Shown here: positions 30,372-39,977 of the stretch, piece after piece
How the letters are laid out: each line of letters opens with the position of its first letter
Numbering within the stretch: the stretch's first letter is position 1
Assembly: GCF_017051705.1 (NCBI RefSeq)
Contig: NZ_JAFIDJ010000003.1
Location: forward strand, 1-64,000
Reading direction: 5' to 3'
Source of the DNA: Algoriphagus lutimaris
Lineage (GTDB): Bacteria; Bacteroidota; Bacteroidia; Cytophagales; Cyclobacteriaceae
Length of the DNA: 64,000 nt
The notes under the pieces: model-generated
What the model was told of the DNA's origin: nothing
Databases searched by the model: none
The model's input: the letters and a program-made list of their open reading frames with translations, nothing else
Made by a program: the position numbers and the translations under genes

Positions 30372-31127
30372 ATGAAAACAATCGATGAAGTTTTGTTGCG
30401 CATGGATGAGATTGTAGCAGAATGCGAGCAAAAGAATTCAAGGATAGGCTATTTCGCTATATTATATAGACAAGTGACCCGTCGGATTAAAAAAGGAATT
30501 GAACTTCAGGAGTTTGAAGACAATCTAAGAATGGAGCGACTAGACGTTCTGTTTGCAGGTAGGTTTATTGATGCATATGATACTTGGAAATCCGGACAAA
30601 AACCTACCAAAAGTTGGGATATTGCATTTGAGGCTAGTAAATCAAGTTCTTACTTAGTATTGCAGCACTTGTTTTTGGGTATCAATGCTCATATTAACCT
30701 AGACTTAGGCATTTCTGCTGCCGAAACGATGGGCAGCAAGCCTCTAGAGGGAATTCAAAAAGACTTCAATAAAATCAATTCCATCTTAGCAGAATTGGTA
30801 GACGGCGTAAAAACAAATATTAGTAAAGTTTCTCCGATTTTTGGCTTATTGATTCCTCTGGCAAAAGGACGTGATGAAATGCTCTTGAATTTCAGTATTC
30901 AATTGGCAAGAGATGGTGCTTGGAAGTATGCAGGAGAATACTATGCAGATTTGGATCGGGAATCATTAATTAAAGATCGGGATTTGAATATTTCAAACTT
31001 GGCCAACAAACTGATTCGCCCAGGAAAATTTCTTTCCTTCTTGGTGAAAATCATTGGCGTTGCTGAATGGAAATCTGTTAGCAACACTATGAATCAACTA
31101 GACATAGTAGCACATAGATCAATCTAA
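30372..31127 (+). CDS. DUF5995 family protein
   Basis: 251 residues with no signal peptide. It matches the DUF5995 pattern: IGYFAILYRQVT, ERLDVLFAGRFIDAY and QHLFLGINAHINLDLG with its conserved His-x3-Gly-x-Asn-x-His. The paired histidines suggest a metal-binding helical protein. The function is unknown. It closes a three-gene operon with the dipeptidase and the VIT transporter. Confidence 0.8.
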   Translation: MKTIDEVLLRMDEIVAECEQKNSRIGYFAILYRQVTRRIKKGIELQEFEDNLRMERLDVLFAGRFIDAYDTWKSGQKPTKSWDIAFEASKSSSYLVLQHLFLGINAHINLDLGISAAETMGSKPLEGIQKDFNKINSILAELVDGVKTNISKVSPIFGLLIPLAKGRDEMLLNFSIQLARDGAWKYAGEYYADLDRESLIKDRDLNISNLANKLIRPGKFLSFLVKIIGVAEWKSVSNTMNQLDIVAHRSI

Positions 31128-31135
31128 AAAAAATA

Positions 31136-31160
31136 AGGGCAGTAAACCGAACTACCCTTT
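31136..31160. terminator. Bidirectional terminator between convergent genes
   Basis: AAGGGCAGT pairs with ACTACCCTT with one mismatch. An A run precedes it and TTTTC follows, so it can serve DUF5995 (+) and DUF4407 (-). Confidence 0.55.
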
Positions 31161-31165
31161 TCAAA

Positions 31166-32281
31166 TTAGATTCTATATTTTGATTCCAGGTCAGCAATTT
31201 CTGACTCTGTCATTACCTCATTTTTCCGATTGGTTTTCTTCTTTTTCAAATCGGTAGCATAAAAATGGGTTTCCTGAAAGTAATCCACCCTCGCATTGGA
31301 TTCACCCATAGCTTTGGTCCATTTTTCACTCTTAAAGAGTCTCACTTTGTCTTCATGCAATTCTAGATATTCATCATAAGGACCTCTTGGCGAAATTAAT
31401 TTCACAAAAATCGGAGCAGTCTCAATTGCAATAAAAAGAAGCATAATAAAAACATTGGCCATAGCCATCGCTCCGCTTTCTTCCGTCAAACTAGATAAAG
31501 CATCCATTCGTGCTGCTAGCCCATCAAACCCTTCTATTCCAGGCTGCTGTTTTTCAAACTCAGCTTGTCGTAAAGCCATAAAGTCCCTGATTTGAGCTTC
31601 TACAGTATCTATTCTAACTTGATTTCTAGCTCTTAAATCATCCAATGCCATTTGAGCAGCATCCAGTTGTTGTTCCTTTTTCTTTGCATTGGTGCCAATC
31701 CCCACTATTCCGCTGGTACTGGCAGTTTTCTCTCCAAACCGTTCGGCATCATACTCTCTTTGTACTTGGTCTCTAAAAGCTTCTGCATTCAAAACCTCTG
31801 CTTTCAAAGTCTCTATTTTCAATTCCAACTCCTGTATTTCTGGAAATCCTTTCGCAAGGTTTGCCTTCGATTGAGCAATGAATTCGGTTCGTTTCTCATC
31901 AATTTTACGATTGATCTCACGCTCAAACATTTTTAGCTCAAGGGGTTTTGAAATAACAAGTGCAAGCAATACTGCCAACACCAACCTGGGTATCGCCAAT
32001 TTCCATTCTCCCCAAGCACTCTTCTTTTTCCTCATGCTAGACACAATAAATCGATCTAGGTTGAAGATCATAAATCCCCATAAAAGGCCAAATAAAATTG
32101 CTGGCCAAACTGATTGGAATACCGTAAATAAGGCATAACCTGCTGCCAAGGCTGCTAGTACTCCTGTAAAGAAAACAGTAGCACCAATTCCTATATATTT
32201 ATTCGATTCAGTGGGTGATCTTTTCAACAATGAAAAATTCGCTCCACTACAAAACCAAAAAAAACGAGTGAGTTGCTCCAT
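31166..32281 (-). CDS. DUF4407 membrane protein
   Basis: 371 residues. Three hydrophobic segments lie at about 30-110 (TVFFTGVLAALAAGYALF, AILFGLLWGFMIFNL, LVLAVLLALVISKPLEL) and a fourth near 275-300 (AMANVFIMLLFIAIETAPIF). Between them is a long coiled coil (about 115-255) rich in Glu, Lys and Gln. This matches DUF4407, whose role is not known. ISKPLELKMFEREINRKI at the membrane-coil border is the family hallmark. Confidence 0.82.
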   Translation of the reverse strand: MEQLTRFFWFCSGANFSLLKRSPTESNKYIGIGATVFFTGVLAALAAGYALFTVFQSVWPAILFGLLWGFMIFNLDRFIVSSMRKKKSAWGEWKLAIPRLVLAVLLALVISKPLELKMFEREINRKIDEKRTEFIAQSKANLAKGFPEIQELELKIETLKAEVLNAEAFRDQVQREYDAERFGEKTASTSGIVGIGTNAKKKEQQLDAAQMALDDLRARNQVRIDTVEAQIRDFMALRQAEFEKQQPGIEGFDGLAARMDALSSLTEESGAMAMANVFIMLLFIAIETAPIFVKLISPRGPYDEYLELHEDKVRLFKSEKWTKAMGESNARVDYFQETHFYATDLKKKKTNRKNEVMTESEIADLESKYRI

Positions 32282-32360
32282 GAAAAGGGTATTTGGAATG
32301 ATTTGCCTTTATAACGCTAAAACTTCACCAAAAAACTTGGTTCATCACGCTCAAATTATG

Positions 32361-32374
32361 AAATGTGACGAAAT
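32361..32374. repeat. 14-bp direct repeat, copy 1
   Basis: AAATGTGACGAAAT, repeated exactly at 32413-32426 (period 52). Confidence 0.7.
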
Positions 32375-32394
32375 CATGAATTAAAGGCGTTTAA

Positions 32395-32526
32395 AGGCCT
32401 TTTCCCTGGAGAAAATGTGACGAAATTCAAGATGAACAAATCTTCAATTTGTCCGAAGTGTACGAGAATGAGCATGTTATGGACGATTTTGACCATTCCC
32501 AAAAAGCGAATATCTTTAGTTTATGA
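32395..32526 (+). pseudogene. Possible coding remnant coupled to the GDSL gene
   Basis: An open frame of 43 codons without a start codon ends in TGA that overlaps the GDSL ATG (ATGA). Its C-terminal part (EIQDEQIFNLSEVYENEHV, then MDDFDHSQ and KANIFSL) is acidic and protein-like. It may be the tail of a truncated upstream gene. No family is recognised and chance remains possible. Confidence 0.3.
32413..32426. repeat. 14-bp direct repeat, copy 2
   Basis: Second copy of AAATGTGACGAAAT. Confidence 0.7.
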
Positions 32527-33185
32527 AAACAAATACCCTTTTAGCCGCTATACTTTTTACCCTATTTCTAGGAATAAATCAAGTGTTTGCCCAAGGCAAT
32601 CGATTCGATCAGGAAGTTGAAAACATCAGCCATAAAATTGACAGCATTGGATGGTCAAAGGGTGAAGTGGTTTTCACTGGTAGTTCCAGTGTAAGAATGT
32701 GGAAAAACCTGCAGGAGCAATTTCCCGATGTACCGATTATAAATACCGGCTTTGGCGGATCCACTGCCTTGGATTTATCGGAGCAGTTATTCCCCTTGGT
32801 TTTAAGATTGGAACCATCCAAAGTTTTTATTTATGAAGGTGACAACGACATCAGCGGAGGTAAAACTGCAGCAGAAATCATGGCTACTTTGGATCAAATC
32901 GTCACTAGAATCCAAAAACAACTTCCAAACACTATAGTCAACTTGATTTCCGCTAAACCAAGCCCTTCAAGATGGGAATTAAAAACTTCCTATATGGTCT
33001 TAAATGATTTGATGAGGCAATATTGCACTACGCATGATAATGTCAACTTTGTAAACGTTTGGGACATTATGTTAGATAAAAGTGGAGTTCCCAGAGCTGA
33101 TATTTTCATAGGAGACAACCTCCACATGAATGAAAAGGGATATGAACTTTGGAAAGAGGTATTCACTCCTTTCTTAGAGAAGTAA
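32523..33185 (+). CDS. Secreted SGNH/GDSL-family hydrolase
   Basis: 220 residues. The signal peptide ends near residue 20 (NQVFAQG). The SGNH blocks are present: block I as FTGSSSVRMW (nucleophile Ser), block II as TGFGGST, block III as YEGDNDIS, and block V as DNLHMNEKGYELW with the catalytic Asp and His. Members hydrolyse acetyl esters on glycans or lipids. The substrate is unknown. It stands between DUF4407 and glutaminase, both on the opposite strand. Confidence 0.87.
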   Translation: MKTNTLLAAILFTLFLGINQVFAQGNRFDQEVENISHKIDSIGWSKGEVVFTGSSSVRMWKNLQEQFPDVPIINTGFGGSTALDLSEQLFPLVLRLEPSKVFIYEGDNDISGGKTAAEIMATLDQIVTRIQKQLPNTIVNLISAKPSPSRWELKTSYMVLNDLMRQYCTTHDNVNFVNVWDIMLDKSGVPRADIFIGDNLHMNEKGYELWKEVFTPFLEK

Positions 33186-33209
33186 TTTCTATAAAATGAA
33201 GCAGAACGC

Positions 33210-34124
33210 TTAAAAAAGTGAAAACGCTAATTTATCGGTCAGCAGCTCCAAAGCCCTGATCGATTTAACGGAATTGCCTTTTTCATTGAGTTCAGGGCTC
33301 CATACAGCAATGCTAAACTTATGTGGCATTACTGCTGCTACTCCTCCCCCTACTCCACTTTTCCCTGGCAAACCTACTTTATATGCAAATTCTCCCGCTT
33401 CATCGTAAAAGCCACAAGTCAACATCAGGGCATTGACTCTTCGGGCATGGCTTTCTGATAAGATCTCTCTATTGGCATAGATGGAATATCCGTCATTGGC
33501 TAAAAAGGAAAAGGTTTTTGCTAGCTCCACGCAACTCATTTCCATGGCGCAGTGTGAAAAGTAAACATCTAATACCTCTTCAATTGAGTTTTCAAAATTA
33601 TTAAAGGACTTCAGAAAATAAGCTAATGCCGTATTTCTAGCTGCATTATTCTTTTCAGAATTCATTACCGCTTGATTAATTCTGACACAATCACAGCCTG
33701 AGATCTCGTTGATAAATGCGGATATCTGTTCTAAAGGGTTTTCAAATTTACTGCAAAGAGCATCTGTAATCACCAAAGCTCCCGCATTGATAAATGGGTT
33801 TCTCGGTATTCCATTTTCATACTCCAACTGCGCAATAGAATTAAATGGGTTTCCGCTTGGCTCCACATTCACACGAGACCATAATTTTGAATTAAATCGA
33901 TGGAATACCATGGTAAGTGTATGCACTTTACTGATACTTTGAATAGAAAAAGGTGTTTGGTAATCCCCTACTCCATAGACATTCCCTTGAAGATCCACCA
34001 AGGCAATACCGAATTGATTTGGGTCTACGTTGGCGATTTCTGGAATAAAGTCTGCGACTTTGCCTTTTAGGTTCTCTGCTTGTACATCTTGATATACTTC
34101 TTCTATTAATTGCTGGTAATCCAT
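33210..34124 (-). CDS. glsA: Glutaminase
   Basis: 304 residues, serine-dependent glutaminase with a beta-lactamase-like fold. The Ser-x2-Lys motif is FSIQSISKVHTL (about residues 60-71), with NPFINAGAL and GVGGGVAAVMP later. It hydrolyses L-glutamine to glutamate and ammonia in the cytosol. Confidence 0.95.
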   Translation of the reverse strand: MDYQQLIEEVYQDVQAENLKGKVADFIPEIANVDPNQFGIALVDLQGNVYGVGDYQTPFSIQSISKVHTLTMVFHRFNSKLWSRVNVEPSGNPFNSIAQLEYENGIPRNPFINAGALVITDALCSKFENPLEQISAFINEISGCDCVRINQAVMNSEKNNAARNTALAYFLKSFNNFENSIEEVLDVYFSHCAMEMSCVELAKTFSFLANDGYSIYANREILSESHARRVNALMLTCGFYDEAGEFAYKVGLPGKSGVGGGVAAVMPHKFSIAVWSPELNEKGNSVKSIRALELLTDKLAFSLF

Positions 34125-34331
34125 ATCACAAAAGTTAAAAATTAAATAGAGATTAATTTCTTTTGAAGAAACAATCTACCTATCATTTTAAAAGTGAAGA
34201 AGTATGTAATCTGCCGGTATAAAATCAAACTTACCTAAATCAATTCTTTACCGGGCTCATTTATTCCAAGGATTTCAGTGTTTAGATATGATCATTAATA
34301 TTTCCATAACCTAATTCCCAAATTTTATTCG

Positions 34332-34339
34332 TACTTTTG
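34332..34339 (+). promoter_or_regulatory. -7 promoter box of typA
   Basis: TACTTTTG, 20 bases before the typA ATG, giving a short leader. Confidence 0.5.
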
Positions 34340-34358
34340 CGGCTCAATTAGGCAAACC

Positions 34359-36164
34359 ATGCAGAATATTCGGAATATCGCGATCATCGCACACGTTGAC
34401 CACGGCAAGACAACATTGGTTGACAAAATCATTCATGCTTCAAAGATCTTCAGAGAGAACCAGCAGTTCGATGACCTGATTTTGGATAATAACGATTTGG
34501 AACGTGAAAGAGGAATTACTATTCTTTCAAAAAACGTATCTGTTCGATATAGAGATACCAAAATCAACATCATTGACACTCCTGGTCACGCCGACTTCGG
34601 TGGTGAAGTAGAACGTGTATTGAAGATGGCTGATGGAGTTATTCTTTTGGTAGATGCTTTTGAAGGCCCAATGCCACAAACAAGATTCGTTCTTGGAAAA
34701 GCCTTGGACCTAGGATTAACACCAATTGTTGTAGTAAACAAAGTAGACAAAGAGAATTGTCGTCCTGATGAAGTCCATGAGGCGGTATTTGATTTGATGT
34801 TCAACTTAGACGCTACTGAGGAGCAATTGGATTTTCAAACGCTTTACGGATCAGCTAAGCAGAACTGGATGGGACCGGATTGGCAAAAACCAACGGATTC
34901 CATTATTCCATTGCTTGATGCTATTGTAGACCATATTCCTGCTCCAAAAATTGACGAAGGGTCTCTTCAGATGCAGGTAACTTCATTGGATTACTCCAAT
35001 TTCGTAGGCCGTATCGCCATCGGAAGAGTAAAAAGAGGTACAATCAAAGAAGGTGCGCAAGTTACGCTTTGCAAAGCTGACGGAGTATTCAAAAAAGTAA
35101 AAGTAAAAGAACTTCACACGTTTGAAGGACTTGGAAAAGCAAAAGTTACTGAAGTAGTGGCTGGAGACATTTGTGCTGTAACCGGTATTGAAGACTTTGA
35201 AATCGGAGACACTATTGCTGCTGCAGAAAACCCTGAGCCTCTACCAAGAATTGCTATTGATGAGCCTACTATGAATATGCTCTTCACCATCAACAACTCT
35301 CCTTTCTTTGGTAAAGAAGGAAAATTTGTGACTTCTCGTCACTTGAGAGATCGTTTGATGAAAGAGACTGAGAAGAACCTGGCATTAAGAGTGGAACCGA
35401 CGGATTCTGAAGATAAATTTCTGGTTTATGGACGAGGTATCCTTCACTTGTCAGTTTTGATTGAAACAATGAGAAGAGAAGGATATGAATTGCAAGTAGG
35501 TCAGCCTCAAGTAATTTATAGAGAAATCGACGGAGTTAACTGCGAACCAATAGAAACATTGGTTGTAGATGTTCCTGCTGAATCTTCCGGTAAAGTAATT
35601 GAATTGGCTACCCAAAGAAAAGGTGAATTGTTGATCATGGAGCCAAAAGGTGATTTACAACACCTTGAATTCAAAATTCCTTCAAGAGGATTAATTGGTT
35701 TGAGAAACAATGTATTGACCGCTACGCAAGGTGAAGCGATCATGAATCATAGATTTACAGCTTACGAACCATTCAAAGGAGCTATCCCTGAAAGAAATAC
35801 AGGATCTATCATCTCCATGGAAGGCGGCCAATGTACTGCTTATGCGATTGATAAGCTTCAGGACAGAGGAACCTTCTTTGTAAATCCAGGAGAAGAACTT
35901 TATGGAGGTCAGGTTATTGGAGCTCACAACAGAGATAATGACATTGTTGTAAACGTTCAGAAAGGAAAGAAACTGACGAACATGAGAGCCTCTGGTTCTG
36001 ATGACAACACCAAAATTGCTCCTGCTGTGAAGTTTTCTTTGGAAGAATCCATGGAATACATCCAGAAGGATGAATACCTTGAAATCACTCCTAAAACTAT
36101 CCGAATGAGAAAAATTTATTTGGATGAAGGAGAAAGAACTAGAATGGCTAAGAAAGAAGCTTAA
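34359..36164 (+). CDS. typA: Translational GTPase TypA/BipA
   Basis: 601 residues. Ribosome-associated GTPase of the EF-G/EF-Tu superfamily, linked to stress adaptation and 50S assembly. G1 is AHVDHGKTTLVDK (residues 10-22), G2 ERGITI, G3 DTPGHADFGGEVER and G4 NKVDKE. The C-terminal region has the family-specific MRASGSDDNTKIAP. It is monocistronic, with its own promoter and terminator. Confidence 0.97.
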   Translation: MQNIRNIAIIAHVDHGKTTLVDKIIHASKIFRENQQFDDLILDNNDLERERGITILSKNVSVRYRDTKINIIDTPGHADFGGEVERVLKMADGVILLVDAFEGPMPQTRFVLGKALDLGLTPIVVVNKVDKENCRPDEVHEAVFDLMFNLDATEEQLDFQTLYGSAKQNWMGPDWQKPTDSIIPLLDAIVDHIPAPKIDEGSLQMQVTSLDYSNFVGRIAIGRVKRGTIKEGAQVTLCKADGVFKKVKVKELHTFEGLGKAKVTEVVAGDICAVTGIEDFEIGDTIAAAENPEPLPRIAIDEPTMNMLFTINNSPFFGKEGKFVTSRHLRDRLMKETEKNLALRVEPTDSEDKFLVYGRGILHLSVLIETMRREGYELQVGQPQVIYREIDGVNCEPIETLVVDVPAESSGKVIELATQRKGELLIMEPKGDLQHLEFKIPSRGLIGLRNNVLTATQGEAIMNHRFTAYEPFKGAIPERNTGSIISMEGGQCTAYAIDKLQDRGTFFVNPGEELYGGQVIGAHNRDNDIVVNVQKGKKLTNMRASGSDDNTKIAPAVKFSLEESMEYIQKDEYLEITPKTIRMRKIYLDEGERTRMAKKEA

Positions 36165-36186
36165 TTAGAGCATCTTGAACTATATC

Positions 36187-36223
36187 AAATCCCGTAGGTA
36201 AACGTCTACGGGATTTTTTTTTG
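36187..36223 (+). terminator. Terminator after typA
   Basis: AAATCCCGTAG pairs perfectly with CTACGGGATTT around an eight-base loop and is followed by a long T run. Confidence 0.88.
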
Positions 36224-36344
36224 ACTACTTCACTAAAAATGCAATCGGGAATATGAACTAAAATTTTAAAAAATAAATTTCTTGACTTGGAATAATTTTC
36301 CCTTTCAATAAAACTTCATACGTGAAAAAATCCGGCTTGCTTCC

Positions 36345-37331
36345 CTACCACATATGATGGACTTCTTCTTTTATATATTTTTCATATACGGTTTTTACGA
36401 CTTCCATTTGTTTTGCAGAAAGAGGTGGCAAATCCGAAACCTTAACATTACTTTCCAATTGCTCCAAATTGGAAGCTCCAGGAATCACGGTACTTACCTC
36501 TGGAAACATCAAAACCCACTTTAAGGCAAAAGATGCCAAAGAATAATCCCAGTTCAGTAAAGATCGTAATTCTTCAACAGCAGTTAATCCTAATTCTAAT
36601 GGCACACCAGAAAAAGTTTCTCCTTTGTCAAAGGCTTTGCCCTCTCGGTTAAAGTGTCTATGATCATCCTTTGAAAAAGTGGACTCTTTTGTGATTTTAC
36701 CTGTCAATAATCCACTTGCCAGAGGAACCCTTACTATGATCCCAATTTCATTTTTCTTAGCGTTTCTAAATAATAATTCATAGGGCTTTTGCCTAAACAT
36801 ATTAAATATGACTTGGATGGTAGAAACAATATCATATTTAATAGCACTTAAGCCTTCAGTGATCTTTTCTACACTGACTCCCATGGCGGCAATCTTACCT
36901 TCTGATCTTAAATCTTCAAAAAGCTCAAAAATCTCATCTCGCTTATACACAGATTCCGGTGGGCAATGTAACTGAATTAAGTCTAGTCTTTCCAACCCAG
37001 TATTACGCAAGCTATCTTCCACATACCTTCTTAGTTTTTCTGTAGAATAACCTTCATTAACATGAGGCTGGATACGTCGCCCACATTTGGTAGCAACATA
37101 TATTTTTTCTGACCTTTCCCGTACGACTTTTCCTACTGCAGCCTCGCTTAAACCAGCATCATACACGTCTGCAGTATCTACAAAATTTACTCCTTGATCG
37201 AAAGCGGAATGTAAAAGTTCTTCTGCAATTTTCGGATTAAAGGGCTTGCCCCAGCCTCCACCAACTTGCCAAGTACCTAGTCCAATTTCAGATATTTCAA
37301 ATCCTGTTTTTCCTAATTTGCGATAATTCAT
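36345..37331 (-). CDS. Aldo/keto reductase
   Basis: 328 residues, (beta/alpha)8 NADPH-dependent oxidoreductase. The catalytic tetrad appears as NFVDTADVYD (Asp, Tyr), VATKCGR (Lys) and IQLHCPP (His). VIPGASNLEQLESNV is the cofactor-binding loop. The substrate is unknown. It is a lone gene. Confidence 0.88.
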   Translation of the reverse strand: MNYRKLGKTGFEISEIGLGTWQVGGGWGKPFNPKIAEELLHSAFDQGVNFVDTADVYDAGLSEAAVGKVVRERSEKIYVATKCGRRIQPHVNEGYSTEKLRRYVEDSLRNTGLERLDLIQLHCPPESVYKRDEIFELFEDLRSEGKIAAMGVSVEKITEGLSAIKYDIVSTIQVIFNMFRQKPYELLFRNAKKNEIGIIVRVPLASGLLTGKITKESTFSKDDHRHFNREGKAFDKGETFSGVPLELGLTAVEELRSLLNWDYSLASFALKWVLMFPEVSTVIPGASNLEQLESNVKVSDLPPLSAKQMEVVKTVYEKYIKEEVHHMW

Positions 37332-37486
37332 GGATGTTTATGATAAAGAATGGCCTATAAAAAACCTAAGATTAAGGGAAGATTTAAACAGCTATCAAAA
37401 AGCAATATAAATTTTTATCTTTAGAATCTTTGACGATTCTTAAAGCAGTTTTTGAGGAATCCAGAGAGCTTATCAATCCTATTAAC

Positions 37487-37879
37487 ATGAAATCAAGAAG
37501 ACAATTCCTAAAAACCGTAGGCGTAGCAAGTGCTTCAGCCGTATTACCATTAAATTCAATCGCTAACGAAATGGCAAAACAAAAAATGATCCACCAGGTT
37601 TATTTTTGGCTTCATGATGTAGCCAATACCAAAGAGTTTTTAACAGAAGCTGTGCCCATGCTAGGAAGGTGTAAAACCGTTGGGAAATTCATTGCAGGTA
37701 CTCCTGCCGATACTGCTGATAGAGACGTAGTAGATCACTCTTTTCAGGTTTCTTGTACCTTATTCTTTGACAGTCTGGAAGATCAAGACGTATATCAATC
37801 AGACCCTCTCCATTTGGAGTTTATTGAAAAATATTCCTCCATGTGGAAGAAAGTTCAGGTGTACGATATAGCTATTTAA
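37487..37879 (+). CDS. Dabb-family (stress-responsive alpha/beta barrel) protein with Tat signal
   Basis: 130 residues from the ATG at 37487. The start MKSRRQFLKTVGVASASA is a twin-arginine signal (SRRQFLK), so export by the Tat pathway is predicted. The rest is a Dabb ferredoxin-like domain: MIHQVYFWLHD, VDHSFQVSCTLFFDSLEDQ and YQSDPLHLEFIEKY. A longer frame to 37430 exists but lacks a good start, and the Tat signal fixes the shorter one. The function of exported Dabb proteins is not known. Confidence 0.82.
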   Translation: MKSRRQFLKTVGVASASAVLPLNSIANEMAKQKMIHQVYFWLHDVANTKEFLTEAVPMLGRCKTVGKFIAGTPADTADRDVVDHSFQVSCTLFFDSLEDQDVYQSDPLHLEFIEKYSSMWKKVQVYDIAI

Positions 37880-37937
37880 AATAAAACTCATCCTGATTCC
37901 AAAGTATCACGTATCTAATTTATAAATTTCTCTAATC

Positions 37938-39257
37938 ATGAAAAGCAAACTTTGGCTGTTCAGTTTGATGTGTATCGGTTTATTCTCTTGTAATCCAGGA
38001 GATGATCCCACACCTAATCCTCAAGGTGAATTAGTAAGAGACGCAATATATGGTGCTATGGAGGAGTGGTATTATTGGAATCAGGATCTCCCCGTAAAAC
38101 CAACGGTAACTGATTTCGATTCCAACGAGGAGTTTTTAGAGGCTATAAAGTTTAAACCTCTTGATCGATTTTCATACCTCACTACCCAAGAAGCCTTTAA
38201 TAATGCATTTGTTGGAAGAAATGCTGGTCATGGGTTTGGATTTGGATTTGATGGAGAGGAAAGACTTTACCTAACCTTTGTTTTTCAGGAGGCTCCTGCG
38301 GGAAAAGATGGCTGGGAAAGAGGTTGGGAAATAATAGAAATAAATGGACAAGCTATTTCCAATTACAAAACCAGTTTCGGAGCATATGATTTCAAATTAG
38401 GACCTGCAGATCCCGGCATTACCAACACCTTTACTTTCAAATTACCAGACGGAACCACCACTACAAGAAGCAATACCAAGGCTGAATACCAATCAAATTC
38501 AGTTCTGTATAAAAATGTAATTGATTTAGGGGAAAAGAAAGTTGGATATTGGGTTTATAATAGCTTCAAGGCTACTGAAGGTTTAAATCCCACTAGAAGT
38601 CAAGAAGTTCAGGATTCATTTGAATACTTCGAATCTCAAAACATAAGCGATTTAATCATAGACCTTAGATACAATGGGGGCGGATCTGTTGCAGTAGCAG
38701 AACAAATCAACAACTACCTAATTAACACTTCCAACGGTAGTAAATTGATGTATACTAATAAGCTCAATTACCTTAAACCTAACTATGAGAAAAGTGTAAA
38801 CTTTAGAAAAACCGGAGGAATAAATCTAAATCAAATAGTATTCATCACTTCTAGAGGAACTGCTTCAGCTTCCGAGCTTATTATTAATTCTTTGGACCCT
38901 TATTTAGACATCACTTTAGTTGGGGATAATACGTATGGAAAGCCAGTCGGATCTTTTCCATTGTCAAGTTATTTCCCAATACTGAAAGAAAATGAAGTAG
39001 AATTAGTACCCATTACTTTTGCGACTGCAAATGCCCAAGGTAAAGCAGAATATTTTGATGGATTCCCAGCCGAGTTTTTAGTAGGAGATTCTCCACAATT
39101 CAACTGGGGTAATGAAAATGATTTAAGACTTGCCACTGCACTTCAATATTTGCAAAATGGAACTGTTAGTGGAAGGTTAATGAACTCTTACTATAAACCA
39201 AAATGGGAAATGATCGATGCCTTTACTGGTTTAAAGCAGGAATTCCCAGCCTACTAA
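37938..39257 (+). CDS. S41-family peptidase lipoprotein
   Basis: 439 residues. The lipobox is LFSC (Cys18), so it is a lipoprotein, probably at the outer membrane or surface. A C-terminal processing peptidase domain follows: VIDLGEKKVGYWVYNSF, IIDLRYNGGGSV, and the catalytic serine in RGTASASEL with the lysine in DNTYGKPVGS. The N-terminal part (EEWYYWNQDLP) matches the small helical domain of Bacteroidota S41 lipoproteins. It resembles the protein at 53864-55258 along its length and is a paralogue. Confidence 0.88.
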   Translation: MKSKLWLFSLMCIGLFSCNPGDDPTPNPQGELVRDAIYGAMEEWYYWNQDLPVKPTVTDFDSNEEFLEAIKFKPLDRFSYLTTQEAFNNAFVGRNAGHGFGFGFDGEERLYLTFVFQEAPAGKDGWERGWEIIEINGQAISNYKTSFGAYDFKLGPADPGITNTFTFKLPDGTTTTRSNTKAEYQSNSVLYKNVIDLGEKKVGYWVYNSFKATEGLNPTRSQEVQDSFEYFESQNISDLIIDLRYNGGGSVAVAEQINNYLINTSNGSKLMYTNKLNYLKPNYEKSVNFRKTGGINLNQIVFITSRGTASASELIINSLDPYLDITLVGDNTYGKPVGSFPLSSYFPILKENEVELVPITFATANAQGKAEYFDGFPAEFLVGDSPQFNWGNENDLRLATALQYLQNGTVSGRLMNSYYKPKWEMIDAFTGLKQEFPAY

Positions 39258-39337
39258 AGTAAAAATGTTCCGATGAGCATTTAATTTACCTCCCATTGGT
39301 TTGACATATATGGAAGACTAGAGCAATTCGAGTTACT

Positions 39338-39934
39338 TTATTTTTTATGCCGCTCAATTAAAACATCCATCACTTCATCCAATTCATACCCTTTTGCCTC
39401 CAATAACACCAAATAATGGTATAATAAATCTGCGGCCTCTCCCATAAACAATTCCTTATTGTCATCCTTCGCCTCAATGACTATTTCGACTGCTTCCTCT
39501 CCTACCTTTTGAGCTACTTTATTGATTCCTTTGGCAAAAAGTGAAGCTGTATAAGATTGATCGGTCGGGTTATTTTTACGGTCTTTTATGATGGTTCTAA
39601 GATGGTCTATGAATCCGGTTTTAGAGGAATTCACCTCAGCAAAACAGGTATCTGCTCCAGTATGGCAAACAGGACCTCTTGGATTGGCTTTAATTAAAAT
39701 CGAATCTCCATCGCAATCAAAGGCAATAGAAACTACTTCCATAAAATTGCCAGAAGTTTCTCCTTTGGTCCAAAGCCTATTTTTGCTTCTACTATAAAAA
39801 GTCACTAAACCTGATTTCTCGGTTTTTGCCAAAGCCTCTTCATTCATAAACCCCTGCATCAAAACTGTTCCGCTAAACGCATCTTGAATGATGGCTGGCA
39901 CCAAGCCATCCATTTTTTTGAAATCTATTTTCAT
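39338..39934 (-). CDS. hisIE: Phosphoribosyl-AMP cyclohydrolase / phosphoribosyl-ATP pyrophosphatase
   Basis: 198 residues, a bifunctional fusion for steps 2 and 3 of histidine synthesis. The HisI half (about 1-105) has SRSKNRLWTKGETSGN and the zinc cysteines in PRGPVCHTGADTCF. The HisE half (about 110-198) has SYTASLFAKG and KVGEEAVEIVIEAKD. It is the last gene of the partial his run. Confidence 0.95.
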   Translation of the reverse strand: MKIDFKKMDGLVPAIIQDAFSGTVLMQGFMNEEALAKTEKSGLVTFYSRSKNRLWTKGETSGNFMEVVSIAFDCDGDSILIKANPRGPVCHTGADTCFAEVNSSKTGFIDHLRTIIKDRKNNPTDQSYTASLFAKGINKVAQKVGEEAVEIVIEAKDDNKELFMGEAADLLYHYLVLLEAKGYELDEVMDVLIERHKK

Positions 39935-39946
39935 GTCTTCTCAATT

Positions 39947-39977
39947 AACCTTTGAGGTTTCAGAAACCTCGAAGGTT
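39947..39977. repeat. 31-bp near-perfect palindrome between hisF and hisIE
   Basis: AACCTTTGAGGTTTC and GAAACCTCGAAGGTT form inverted arms (15 bases, one G-T) around a central A. There is no T tail, so it is not a standard terminator. It has the form of an intergenic palindromic repeat. Confidence 0.7.
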
